Shown here: piece by piece, positions 1 through 11,571 of the stretch
How positions within the stretch are numbered: the stretch's first letter is position 1
Layout of the letters: each line of letters starts with the position of its first letter
Source: Dysidea avara
Taxonomy: Eukaryota; Porifera; Demospongiae; Dictyoceratida; Dysideidae
DNA length: 64,000 nt
Assembly (NCBI RefSeq): GCF_963678975.1
Contig: NC_089275.1
Location: forward strand, 15,407,682-15,471,681
Direction: 5' to 3'
Translations under genes and position numbers: made by a program
The notes under the pieces: generated by a model
Database searches by the model: none
Told to the model about the DNA's origin: nothing
What the model saw: the letters and a program-made list of their open reading frames with translations, nothing else

Positions 1-43
1 TCGTGGAGTTACCATTACTGAAATACCACAATGTCTGAGTTGA
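1..43 (+). CDS. 3' end of array copy A (secreted six-Cys protein), partial
   Basis: The first bases are the end of exon 3 of another copy of the array gene, cut by the window edge. The frame reads RGVTITEIPQC then L-S-stop, ending in TGA at 41-43. It matches the last 13 codons of copies B to G except that the penultimate residue is Leu (CTG) where others have Pro (CCG or CCA). The array therefore continues to the left of the window. Whether copy A is otherwise intact cannot be seen. An ATTAAA-type polyadenylation signal lies in the following 150 bp, as in the other copies. Confidence 0.85.
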   Translation, partial: RGVTITEIPQCLS

Positions 44-239
44 AACTTGAATACTGCATGTATGAATTATGGAATCTGATATGGACATGATTTATTAAAA
101 TATATTGTGTATCATGGATGTATATTAATTTTTGTGTTTTATAAGAAATTAAAGTTATATTCTAAGCAAATAGCTGCAGCTGTTGCAGGTAGAGATGCAA
201 TGATAGTACCAGTATAATTTCATAAATCAAGACACACGA

Positions 240-1075
240 TAGTGTGTCGTGCGGCCCAAGAAGCCGGCGCGCCACACCGTGAGTATATTGACAGGAAGAA
301 CGAAAATGTCATTTTCACACCTTTGTATCTCGGTGATCACTTATCTGATTGGAACCAAATTTGCTACACAGTTGCCCGCCAGCCAAGGGAGTCTACATTC
401 CAAATCTGAAGGAAATCGCTCCAGCCATTTCCGAGATACGAGCTTCCAAAGTTTCGTTTTTTTTTCTTCGTTTTTTTTTTTCTTCTTCTTCTTCGTCTTT
501 TCGCACACTTGCAAAAATTGCTATAACAAGCAAACGCGTACTCCGATCGCCTTGAAATTTGGCACACAGAAAGGGAGTCCAAAGGCGAATCCTAGCATCG
601 AATTTGGTACAAATCCGATGAATGGTTCAGGAGTTATGACCGATTATTCGCGTAAAACAAGATCGATTTGTTGTCACGCCTACAGGGTAAACCTCTTCAT
701 GGAATGAGTTGAAAATTGCTATGTAGATGGAGTAACCATCGTAGGAGTGCCTTTTGGTAGTTTGAAAGGAATCGAGATAAAGACCACGGAGATATGACAC
801 AAAACCCAACCTGTGTCACAATTACGCGATCGATTTTTATGAATAAAAAAGTATTAGTTTTCACGCCTACTAGGCAAACCGCTTAGAGCAATGAGCTAAT
901 AATCTTCATAGAAAGTCCTTGCAGTAGTACAGATGAATCGGATTACAAACCACTGAGTTATGATTCGAAAGCCAACTCCGTGTAGCAAATGCGAGATCGA
1001 GATACTCTAATAGAACAGTCACCCTAATAGAGCATACGACTAATTTATTTACTCCATTATAGAATTTTATTACAT
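240..1075. other. unclassified interspersed sequence with a T/CTT-rich tract
   Basis: This stretch is not shared with the spacers behind the other gene copies, so it is probably an insertion. It contains a T-rich tract near 453-500 that gives a spurious poly-Phe reading, and CpGs at several places. A 152-codon frame (249-707) crosses the tract, but its composition is not protein-like. At 1005-1035 it carries the dispersed TCTAATAGARCAGTCA motif. The family is not recognised. Confidence 0.35.
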
Positions 1076-1079
1076 CACA

Positions 1080-4000
1080 AGTTATTCTGTAGGGAGTTCA
1101 GCTGCAAACAGTTAATCTTATAGACAGTTCAGCAAGAAGACAGTCACCATGTGGAGAGTTAAGCAAATATATCACTATAGAGATTCAGAACATTACAAGT
1201 CACACTGAAGAAAGTTCAGCTATAAACAAGTCATGCACTGTGTAGAGAATTCAGCTACAATTAAGTCATTCTCTAGAGAATTCATTTGCACAGAATTCAG
1301 CTACACACAAGTCACTGTGGAGAGAGTTCAGCTACAAACAAATTACCCTTTAGAGTGATCAGCTACAAACAAAACACTTTGCAGGGTGTTCAGCTGCAAC
1401 AAATCAACCTTTAGAGCGATCAGCAATGAACAAATCAACACAAATCTACCTGTAGAGAGATCAGCTAGAAACAAATCACCCTGAAGAAAGTTCAGCTACA
1501 AAAAATCACCCTGTAGAGACATCAGCTAGAAACTATACACAATGTAAGGAGTTCAGCTACAAGCAATCACCCTGTAGAGAGTTCAGCTAAAACAAATCAA
1601 CCTGCAGAGAGATCAGCTACAAACAAATCACCTTATAGAGAGTTCAGCTACAAACAGATTACCTGTAGAGAGATCAGCTACAAACAAATCACCTTATAGA
1701 GAGTTCAGCTACAAACAGATTACCTGTAGAGAGATCGGCTACAAACAAATCAACCTGCAGAGAGATCAGCTACACACAAATCAACTTGTAGAGAGATCAG
1801 CTACAAACAAATCACCCTGTAGAGAGATCAGCTAGAAACTACACACAATGTAAGGAGTTCAGCTACAAACAAATCACCCTGTAGAGAGATCAGCTACAAA
1901 CTAGACACAAAGTAAAGAGTTCAGCTACAAGTAAATTACCCTGTAGAGAGTTCATCTACAAACAAATCAACCTGTAGAGCAATCAGCTAGAAACAAATCA
2001 CCCTGAAGAGAGGTCAGCTACAAAAAATCACCCTGTAGAGAGATTAGCTAGAAACAAATCACCCTGAAGAGAGGTCAGCTACAAAAAAATCACCCTGTAG
2101 AGAGATCAGCTACAAACAAATTGCCCTGTAGAGAGATCAGCTACAAGCAAAACACCCTGTAGAGAGTTCAGTAACAAAGAAACCACCATGTAGAGAGTTC
2201 AGCTACAAACAAATTACCCTGTAGAGAGATTGGCTACAAACAAATCAGCCTGTAGAGAGTTCAGCTACAAAAAATCAACCTGCAGAGAGATCAACTACAA
2301 ACAAATCACCTTACAGAGAGTTCAGCTACAAACAAATTACCCTATAGAGAGATCGGCTACAAAAAAATCAACCTGCAGAGAGATCAGCTACACACAAATC
2401 AACTTGTAGAGAGATCAACTACAAACAAATCACCCTGTAGAGAGATCAGCTAGAAACTACACACAATGTAAGGAGTTCAGCTACAAATAAATCACCCTGT
2501 AGAGAGTTCAGCTAAAATAAATCAACCTGCAGAGAGATCAGCTACAAACAAATCACCTTTTAGACAGTTCAGCTACAAATAAATTACCTTGTAGAGAGAT
2601 CGGCTACAAACAAATCACCCTGCAGAGAGAACAGCTACACACATATCAACTTGTATAGAGATCAGCTACAAACAAATCACCCTGTAGAGAGATCAGCTAC
2701 AAACTAGACACAAAGTAAGGAGTTCAGCTACAAGCAAATTACCCTGTAGAGAGTTCATCTACAAACAAATCAACCTTTAGAGCAATCAGCTAGAAACAAA
2801 TCACCCTGAAGAGAGATCACCTACAAAAAAGTACCCTGTACAGAGTTCAGCTACAAACAAATTACCCTGTAGAGAGATCGGCTACAAACAAATCAACCTG
2901 TAGAAAGATCAGCTACACACAAATCAACTTGTAGAGAGATCAGCTACAAACAAATCACCCTGTAGAGAGATCAGCTAGAAACTAGTCACAATGTAAGGAG
3001 TTCAGCTACAAGTAAATCACCCTGTAGAGAGTTCAGCTAAAACAAATCAACCTGCAGAGAGATCAGCTACAAATAAATCACTTTATAGACAGTTCAGCTA
3101 CAAACAAATTACCTTGTAGAGAGATTGGCTGCAAATTAATCAACCTGCAGAGAGATCAGCTACACACAAATCAACTTGTAGAGAGATCAGCTACAAACAA
3201 ATCACCCTGTAGAGAGATCAGCTAGAAACTAGATACAATGCAAGGAGTTCAGCTACAAGCAAAATCACCCTTTAGTGAGTTCAGCTACAAACAAATCAAC
3301 CTGCAGTGAGATCACCCACAAAAACGCACTTGTACAGAGTTCAGTTACAAACAAATTACCCTGTAGAGAGATCAGGTAGAAGAATTCACCTTGTAGAGAG
3401 TTCAGCAACAAAGAAACCACCATGTAGAGAGTTCAGCTGCAAACAAATCACCCAGTAGAAAGATCAGCTAGAAGAAGTTACCTTGTAGAGTGTTCAGTTA
3501 CAAAGAAACCATCATATAGAGAGTTCAGCTACAAAGATATTACCCCATAGAGAGTTCAGCTAGAAGAAGTCACCTTGTAAAGAGTTCAGCTACAAAGAAA
3601 CCATCATGTACAAAGTTCAGCTACAAAGAAACCACCTGTACAGAATTCAACTACAAACAAATCACCCTGTATAGAGGTCAGCTAGAAGAAGTTACCTTGT
3701 AGATAGTTCAGCTACAACAATTCACCCTGTAGAAAGATCAGCTAGAAGAAGTCACCTTGTAGAGTGTTCATTTACAAAGAAACCATCATGTAGAGAGTTC
3801 AGCTGCAAACAAATCACTCTGTAGATAGTTCAGCTACAAAGAAACCGCCATGTAGAGAGTTCAGCCTCATACAAACCACCTTGTAGAGAATTCAACTACA
3901 ACAAATCACCCTGTAGAGAAGAAGTTATCTTGTAGAGAGTTCAGCTACAAAGAAACCATCATGTAGGGAGTTCAGCTACAAAGAAACCACCATGTAGAGA

Positions 4001-4335
4001 GTTTAGCTACAAACAAATCACCTGTATAGAGTTCAGTTAGAAACAAATCACCCCGTAGAGAGATCAGCTGGACGAAGTCACCTTATAGAGAGTTCAGCTA
4101 CAAAGAAACCATCATGTAGAGAGTTCGGCTGCAAAGACACCACCATGTAGAGAGTTTAGCTGCAAACAAATCACCTGTAGAGAGTTCAGCTAGAAACAAA
4201 ATACCCTGTAGAGAGACCAGCTAGAAGAGGTTACCTTGTAGAGAGTTCAGCTACAAAAGAAACCATCCTGTATATAGTTCAGCTACATTTCAAGTCACCC
4301 AGTAGAGAGATCAGCTGTAAAAAAATATCTTGTGG
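1080..4335. repeat. 31-bp tandem satellite array (~3.25 kb)
   Basis: About one hundred imperfect copies of a ~31-bp unit, roughly GTAGAGAGATCAGC followed by TACAAACAAATCACCCT. Common variants swap ATCAGC/TTCAGC, ACAAAC/AGAAAC and CTGTAG/CTGCAG/TTATAG. A rare variant containing AGAAACTA..CACAATGTAAGG recurs at about 1528, 1834, 2452, 2977 and 3224. These spacings are close to whole multiples of 31, which indicates block amplification. No open reading frame runs through it. It sits between copy A and its downstream module, whereas the other spacers lack it. Confidence 0.93.
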
Positions 4336-4531
4336 GGAATAATGGGCATGTAATAAATATATGTATATAATTTGTATAATTACTAATAAAATCAAAAATA
4401 ATTGAAGTACTAAAATTCTTCTTTAAGTTCTTTTCTTCTTCCTGTAGTAAAGAAAAAAACACATGGGTTAAAAAAGCCCCAAAGCCAGCCATAGGCCGGC
4501 TTTGCAGTATACAAATACAAAAAGAAGTGAT

Positions 4532-4857
4532 ATCTAATCAAAAACAGCCAAGCTGTAAAAAAAGGTGCGGCCCCCAACTAGGCCATGGTGAAAAAATATG
4601 TGAAATCCAAGGTGGCGGCCAAGAAATGGCTGTGATGGTAGGTTAATGGTAAAAATTTTAATAACGACAATTCAAGTGAATTTTGTGCCACTTGGTCTTG
4701 GCATCAAATTCACCTGAATTGTCGTTATTAAAATTTTTACCATTAGCCTACCATCACAGCCATTTCTTGGCCGCCACCTTGGATTTCACATCTTTTTTCA
4801 CCATGGCCTTGTTGGGGGCTGCACCTTTTTTTACAGCTTGGCTGTTTTTGATTAGAT
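4532..4857. mobile_element. foldback element (about 150-bp inverted arms)
   Basis: The two halves are near-perfect reverse complements meeting near 4695. The outer ends read ATCTAATCAAAAACAGCCAA and its complement; the centre carries TTTTAATAACGACAATTCA and its complement. The same family forms the arms of the element at 7003-7656. The arm contains a lysine-rich reading (KKAMVKKDVKSKVAAKKW in related arms), disrupted here. This is a non-autonomous foldback or MITE-like element; no transposase is present. Confidence 0.85.
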
Positions 4858-4869
4858 TGTAATATACAT

Positions 4870-6050
4870 GAACACACCTGGTGATCAGGTTATCATAACA
4901 CTTTCATTATTACATACTTGTACTTGTTGTCATGGCAATTATTCTTACTCTTAGATGCCATGCACCTGACAGCTTGGGGCTCTACTACACAGTAATATAA
5001 ATGAATTTTATTACTGTACACAACCTATATAAGTTAACACATAACACAGAGATAGTTACACTGAACAACTAGCGAAGTGAAAAGATTGTCATAAAAGCAA
5101 TAAAATGTCAACTTTTTCTGTGGCTTTGTTAAAGTATTTGACTAATTTCAGAAGGACTGCTACTCTTTGATCAATGTTTGTACCAAATACTGTAATATAA
5201 CAGTCAACCACTATCAGACAGATTGTATGTATTTTATTTTAAAACGCTGTAGATAAAATAATAATTTATCTGTAACAATACAGTGACAACAGTCTAAAAT
5301 ATTATCTCAGGCCTTCTGTATAATAATCTGAAATATTCTTGGGCATGTCCCCAGATCCCATAATAGCATCCATATCTTCTGTATTATTCAAACTCCACTG
5401 TGTAATTTTATTTGCAAAGTTGCCATACCCACCACTCTCTAGCCTGCTGCACCACACCTGCCAAGAGTATATGTAAGTGTCAGAAAAGTCATGCTCTCCT
5501 TGGCTTTTCTTAAGTTGCTTATATATGCAGTGTAGTTTTGTGACTCTCCTCAAAATGCTTGTCTTTACTACACAATTAAGTAGTTGAGCATTGCATTTCC
5601 ACTTTAACACAATTTTCAGCTCTGGTGCACTTCCAACTAAATCTTCTTAAAGTTATGTTGATGATACGATCTGAACAATAAAGTATACAAGACGGAACAG
5701 TTTGTAAAATGCTTTATGTAGCTTTCACTTAGTTATAACTTGCAAAAAATGTCTTGAGATTGCACATGAGCTACTGTCCCTGAGAGCATTGGATATATAC
5801 ACTGTACTATAGATATTTACTGAAACAACCACAATGTCATCTAGTTTACTAAGAACTTTGTAACATAATATAGTTTCATTGTATCTTTTGAATATAATAA
5901 GTATACACAACCTTTAATTTTAATGCAGTCACAATGAAAGTATTATATTTATTTGATGAACAGGATTATACTTGGTACCAGAGTACATGAAATGTAGTAC
6001 TGATAGTGATCTATATCGGGACATGTGTATGGAGTTACAATCTTCACCCT
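4870..6050. repeat. downstream spacer module of the array (copy A side)
   Basis: Starting near CTGGTGATCAGGTTATCATA, this block recurs behind copy B (15200-15410), copy E (37140-38280), copy F (43680-44280) and in part behind C (22230-22265). It contains the candidate minus-strand terminal exon at 5302-5645. The sharing shows that the duplicated unit is larger than the gene. Apart from that exon no coding sequence was recognised. Confidence 0.7.
5302..5645 (-). CDS. candidate terminal exon of a minus-strand gene, unknown product
   Basis: An open frame of about 114 codons on the minus strand begins just after an AG (TTTAAG) and ends at TAA. It starts EDLVGSAPELKIVLKWK and ends NISDYYTEGLR. 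Composition is protein-like: K-rich first half, acidic second half. Related sequence occurs on the same strand at about 37505-37800 and 44070-44280, but both carry stops and indels, so they look like pseudo-exons. The acceptor is weak, and upstream exons are not proven; candidates lie between here and copy B. No family is recognised. Confidence 0.4.
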
Positions 6051-7002
6051 AAATATGCAGAAAATATATTTATCCTGGACTCTGTAGTGACTCCATTATC
6101 CTCCACAATGTGTAGTGTAGGCATATTCCAATGGAGCACAACACCTGAAATGTGGAACCTCCTCTGTATTCAGTGTAAACTTGAGCAATGTTGATTGACA
6201 CCAGTTAAGGGCAGAAACTAGAAATATGATGATCCTTGATGAAGGTTTTGTGGATTATGCATCTATCCAGCCAAACAAATTAATATTCTAAGAAATCAAC
6301 ATGTACCACTGATAGAGGTGTCAATAGATACTCATACATGCAAGCACCATTAGGCATATGTATCTTATGATTCTTGATGAAGAAATGTTATTTAATAGAT
6401 GATTGGTTATGATTTATATTTATATAAGGCATAAGATCATTGAAAACCTTTGATATGCACATTCTACATGCCACAAAACTATCAATAAACTATTATTATC
6501 ATGTACATTTCATAATCAGGCTATGATATTTAAACAAGCTTTCACGCATATGACTGTTCCATTATGCAATCAATTATCATAATACAAAAGAGTACTGCAG
6601 TACTATTCTACCAAATATTTTTACTACTCGATACTTCAGTGTGCTATAATGCCTTAATAAATAAAGTAATATCCATTTGGTTCCACATGCAGTACATAGA
6701 GATAATAAGCCACTCTCTAGAGTTCCTATGGATACATATACATGAAATTGACAAGGAGTAAACATCCTGACTGCCTGGAAGACTCCTGTAAGTGTTCGAG
6801 TGTTAATTGGATGGCTGCAGGTTTGAGGCTGCCCAGGTCCAGTCATGGATATTTTCTCGGATGCATATTTTGTGTTGCATAAAAATAAAGTTATATTCTA
6901 AGCAAATAACTGTAGCTATTGCAGGTGTGTTATACTAACTGATCTACTCTAATAAAGCAGTCAGGTTGCCTGATCATTAATAGTTTTATGCCCATTAGAG
7001 GT
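6051..7002. other. spacer without recognised gene
   Basis: AT-rich sequence with only short chance frames on both strands. The 89-codon minus frame at 6577-6846 has no splice or start context and no recognisable motif. Near 6880-6965 there is a fragment like the 3' flank of the array genes, including a (T)CTACTCTAATAAAGCAGTCAG motif. Confidence 0.5.
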
Positions 7003-7656
7003 GAATTTGGTGCCGTTTGGTCAATTGGCACAAAATTCACCTGAATTGTTGTTATTAAATTTTTTACCATTAACCTACCATCACAGTCATTTCTTGGCCA
7101 CCACCTTGGATTTCACATCTTTTTTCACCATAGCCTTTTCAAGGGCCGCACTCCTTTTTTTACAGCTTGGCTGTTTTTGATTAGATTTCACTTCTTTTTG
7201 TATTTGTATACTCCAAAGCCGGCCTATGGCCAGCTTTGGAGTATACAAATACAAAAAGATCAAATACTTCAATCAAATACTTCAATCAAATACTTCAATG
7301 AAACTACAGAAAAAGTTGACACTTTATCTGTTTTATAACAATCTTTTCATTTCAGTATGTTGTGATAAATAAAATCTAATCAAAAACAGCCAAGCTGTAA
7401 AAAAAGGTGCGGCCCCCAAAAAGGCCATGGTGAAAAAAGATGTGAAATCCAAGGTGGCGGCCAAGAAATGGCTGTGATGGTAGGTTAATGGTTACATTTT
7501 AATAACGACAATTCAGGTGAATTTTGTGCCGCTTGGTCTTGGCATCAAATTCACCTGAATTGTTGTTATCACAACATACTGAAATGAAAAGATTGTTATA
7601 AAACAGATAAAGTGTCAAGTTTTTCTGTAGTTTCATTGAAGTATTTGATCAATTCA
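7003..7656. mobile_element. composite foldback element, second copy of the 4.5-kb family
   Basis: Arm 7025-7200 is the reverse complement of 7375-7563, and 7256-7372 is the reverse complement of 7564-7655. Between them lies a tight palindrome (7207-7247, GTATACTCCAAAGC and its complement). The minus frame at 7087-7272 ends in a Lys-rich tail (AMVKKDVKSKVVAKK). A small direct repeat (CAAATACTTCAAT three times) lies at 7262-7300. The outer arm resembles the spacer sequence at 5085-5155, so the element may have captured or duplicated its flank. Confidence 0.8.
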
Positions 7657-8021
7657 GAAGGGCTGCTACTCCTAGCTCTGTATGTATTGCTTTTAAAAGC
7701 TACTATAATTTACCACCACAACAGCAACCACAAAATGATAAATTATCAGAAAGAAAGAAGTAGCTATAACCTGACAGTATGTATAGTGTATCACAGATCA
7801 AGCCATAACTGCTTAAACTAGGACATAAATGAACCATGACAGCTTGTCATGGTTTGTGAGAGACAACAATATCACTTGTCTTTGTGGAACATCCTGGCTA
7901 GCCAGCTAGAGAATATATTAATTCTTTATCATGTTATCATGCTATTTACAAGTGACTGCACAAAACTATTTTTAACTCAAAAGATGGTTAATGTCTAGTG
8001 TTGTGTTGTAAATCCCGAATT

Positions 8022-8073
8022 AGATTTGTGGAATTTTCCACTTCCACATACAAGAGGAAAATTCCACAAATCC
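8022..8073. repeat. short hairpin
   Basis: GATTTGTGGAATTTTCC and its near-exact complement GGAAAATTCCACAAATCC flank a 16-base loop. It resembles the tip of a small foldback element; no function is assigned. The surrounding 7660-8530 holds no recognised gene. Confidence 0.6.
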
Positions 8074-8579
8074 AATCAACTGTTTACATGGTGCTTAGGA
8101 TATCATTTCCCAACGATAGTTGGCATATTATTATAAATAAAATACGAAGTATACAATTATACTCTTTGGATGTACTTTCAGCACAGCATAAACAAATACT
8201 GCTTGTATCTATTCCATTTTTGTTTTCGTGTTGGAACTATTAGTCAAAAAAATTTTCTTAAGCTCAAACAGAACAGATCACAAGCACCAATATTGAATAG
8301 CATTGGAGTCATTAATAGATTTGTTGTCTTATTTACCTTACATAGTATAGGGAATTTTTTGAACTAGCTAGTTGTTTCAGTACTGACTAAAGACAGAGTT
8401 AGTGTAAGGAAGACTGCTTTTGCTGAGTCAGAACTATGAAATATATTCTATAGCAATATTTGATGTTGCAAAATAAGATTTAACAATGAAACATTGCTGT
8501 GGAATGATTATTTGTTATATATAGCAGCTATATTAACATCCTCAGAGTGGATTCACCACTGAACTATGTATAGTAAATG

Positions 8580-10030
8580 TCTTTGTTGCTTGTTTGCTGA
8601 ATTAGAACATATCATTATGTTTATACTACACAAAATGATTATCATTCTTGGAGCAGCACATCAACTGGTCACTAACTTGATATTGTTATCACAACAAGTT
8701 ACAAATGAATGAACAAGTGTAGTAAACTAGTAAACACTCAGTATAGGATAAATAATACAATTCTTGTGTATCGACTATTGTGTGGAACAAGGAAGGAAAT
8801 TCTGTGTTGTGATCTCATCAACGGTCCATTAGATCCCTAATCCCATTGTTTTCATAATTAATCAAATAACCAACTTTCAAGATTCACTAAGCTACACATT
8901 CATGTACAGAATATAGCAATACAATACAGGATATTTTAAAGCCATGTAACTCACTTATTGCTCCTGCCACAGTGCAGCAGCAGTAGCAGCACAGAATTGA
9001 AAAAATCTTGTAAGACTTCATCTTAATGTACCATAAAATTGCCACACCACAAGTATTCTTTTCTTGCTACTTTAATTTACTGTATACACAGTAGCTATGT
9101 AGTACTGATATTTCTCACAACATCTGCTAACAGAACCAAAAAGGCTAAGTATGGCTAAAAACCTTGATGTGGGAAATTTGGTGTGTGAAAAGAAAGTAAC
9201 TCACTGGTACTATAGCTTGTCTTCATGGAACATCCTAGCTGGACAGTTATTATACATTAACTATAATCTAAACAAGTTACAAGTGAGTGAACAAAAAATA
9301 TTTTTAACTAACCAATTAGTTTATTTATGTTTGGTGATGTGCACAATTTCTTGTTAAAGCTGGTAATGTATACTTCCCACTGTTTGGAAGAAGAAGATTC
9401 CAAAATTCAAATCAAAATTTGACATGCTGTCATAACTAGTGGATTATTAGGCCACATAAACTTAATTATAGACTTATTTTCTCATCCACATCCACATCCA
9501 CATCACCATTTTTCTTACCTCATCAAGGATGTTTTGCACAACTGGTGGCTAAGGGAGGCCAATGAGCACCTTTTATAGTTGGTACCTTGTTAGAGTAGTC
9601 TAAGAAAATTGCATTTTGAGTCATTTTAGGTAGCTAATTCAGCTAGTTATCTAGTTAGTGGAAATAAAATAAGAATCTGCCCTCCCACACTGCTATAAAT
9701 TCAAGTACAGGAGGATAAGAAACTAATAAATAAGTTTATGTAGCCTTATGGATGTTTAGTGACAAAATGTTGTAAGTACTGTACACATGCTAATACACAG
9801 TTACATGTGTACTTCAAACATGATGTATATAGTAGGATATCAAACTGCAAAGTTGACAAAAGTTCAAAGCTCCAAATATCTTGCACCATGCACTCAAAAG
9901 ATATGATGGACTGATAAAGCTTAGAACTATTAGTAGTAGTACCGTAGTTTTTTTTGTACAGAATCAAAAAAAATATTGTATCAATTGTTTCTCCAAGTTT
10001 CATGTTATTTCCTCAGCATAAAGAACTACA
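8580..10030. repeat. upstream-distal spacer module (A-B interval)
   Basis: This block has sister copies at about 17240-18260, 27180-28960, 34340-35040, 38930-40140 and 46170-47260. Landmarks are AGGATAAATAATACAATTCT, GGAACAAGGAAGGAAATTCT and TTTGGTGATGT. Minus-strand pieces have exon-like donors (for example GATGAG then GTAAG near 9519), but the frame before it has an in-frame stop here. No intact gene was found. Confidence 0.75.
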
Positions 10031-10053
10031 ATGTATTCACATACACTGCACAA

Positions 10054-10499
10054 TAGGGACCCGCCGATTATGCTGGCATAATTATGAGCATAATAGGTGC
10101 CTGAAAGCATTGAGCATAATGCTAGCATAATAGGTAGAATATTTGTGTAATAGTATGAATTCTTGCTTATCAAAATAGCTATCACAGAAAGATCGATATA
10201 CTCTAATAGAACAGTCAGTAACTCTAATAGAAAAATCATATAGCTGACTGTTCTATTAGAGTATATCGATCTTTACTGTGATATGCACTTTGACAAGTAA
10301 GTTTGTGCTGCAGCCACTTATTATTTATCCATAAATTGGAAATTATTAGCAGAGCATGAGAACTGAGGCATAAATAATTGGGCATAATTTGAGCATAATG
10401 GGTAAGTATTGAGCATAAATTTAAGCATAATAGGTAAATTTTTGAGCAGTGCAGCATACCATAATAGGTAAAATTATGAGCATAATCGGCGGGTCCCTA
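10054..10499. mobile_element. hAT-like non-autonomous element with 8-bp target duplication
   Basis: The ends are inverted (TAGGGACCCGCCGATTATGC and its complement), and the element is flanked by perfect 8-bp direct repeats CTGCACAA (10046-10053 and 10500-10507). An 8-bp duplication is characteristic of the hAT superfamily. Inside are degenerate AGCATAATAGGT repeats and a nested hairpin around 10190-10275 carrying ATACTCTAATAGAACAGTCA. No transposase frame is present. The open frames on the minus strand across it are chance readings. Confidence 0.9.
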
Positions 10500-10987
10500 C
10501 TGCACAACATGTACAATTATCCCTCTTCTCACACAGTACCACATATGTATGTCCAACTTTATTTTGGCAAGGCTAGAACTACTCAACTTGGAAATACCGA
10601 TAAAAGCTCTTAAAATCCTTTAACTATATTTTGGCTAATATAGTTAGGATTGCTAAAGAAAATGCACACATCAACATCATCTGGGTGTCATAATGACTTA
10701 TTTTACATGGAATTCTACCAATCAGTTGTTTATAATAAGATAATTTATTATTATACAAGTATATATGTAAATATATATATGTAAACATACATCAAGCGTA
10801 AGCTTATAATAAAACTATGGACCATTCATGTACCATCATCAGTATGTGTACTATTATAAGTGATATCACCATAGGTGCGAAATTGTTTAGGTTAAGTTAA
10901 GACTATACAGCTTTGTTATTAACAAGATAACCACCTATGCAAGCCTTCAGGTTCTTTCTACACTACTACTGGTCATTCAGAACTAAC

Positions 10988-11104
10988 CTCCTCGTCACTT
11001 CCTACCAATTGACATACTAACACTATTGCTATGATAATAACTTGACTGGATGATTGACCAGCAAGTTCTGGAACATTGACAAAATGAATTATTTCTCTCA
11101 ACTC
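10988..11104 (-). CDS. candidate minus-strand exon, unknown product
   Basis: A 39-codon open frame ends exactly at a GT donor (GAGGAG then GTTAGT). It reads ELREIIHFVNVPELAGQ, then SSSQVIII, ending QLVGSDEE. The same length and frame are kept at 40565-40681 (minus) and, in the inverted module, at 19318-19434 (plus), with different amino-acid substitutions; the copy near 29390-29510 has a frame-shifting insertion. A weakness is that the best acceptor (CTGCAG) is followed by an in-frame TGA for this frame, and a second frame is also open. No family assigned. Confidence 0.3.
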
Positions 11105-11571
11105 TCAAAGGTAACTGCAGATTACATAGTTGCAGTGAAATCTCACTTACGTAGCTAGCACGTCTACAATAGGTAACCAACCTCATCACATTAAACACAA
11201 CCAATAGGTCAAAAACATAGTGAGACATGCTTCATTAATAAGACCATCTCAATATGCGCCCTATTAATGTGGTTTAAATGTACTGATAAAAAGAATGATC
11301 AAACTGTAGCTAGTGGAATGTTGTTAAAGAGAAGTAGTAGTCTACTTGTCATTGAAAAGTTAAGAGAACCTGGGTACAGTTACTAAAGTTGAGCATTGGA
11401 AATTATGTACAACTATATGTATTAAGAATTCTGTAGAATTATTGATAATCATTTCAGGCAGAACTATCCAATATATAAACAACTACAGTAATGTGTATAA
11501 GATATAAAGATATGAATAATTGGAGCAATATAATATTACTTCATAATATTGACAACCCTTAATATAATATG

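Noticed and set aside
249..707. 152-codon frame with poly-Phe
   Set aside because: It reads through a T/CTT-rich tract; there is no motif or splice context.
10988..11104. Resemblance of LREIIHFVNVPELAGQ to the segment before the caspase active-site Cys
   Set aside because: The expected QAC.G motif does not follow and the acceptor is doubtful; too weak to name.
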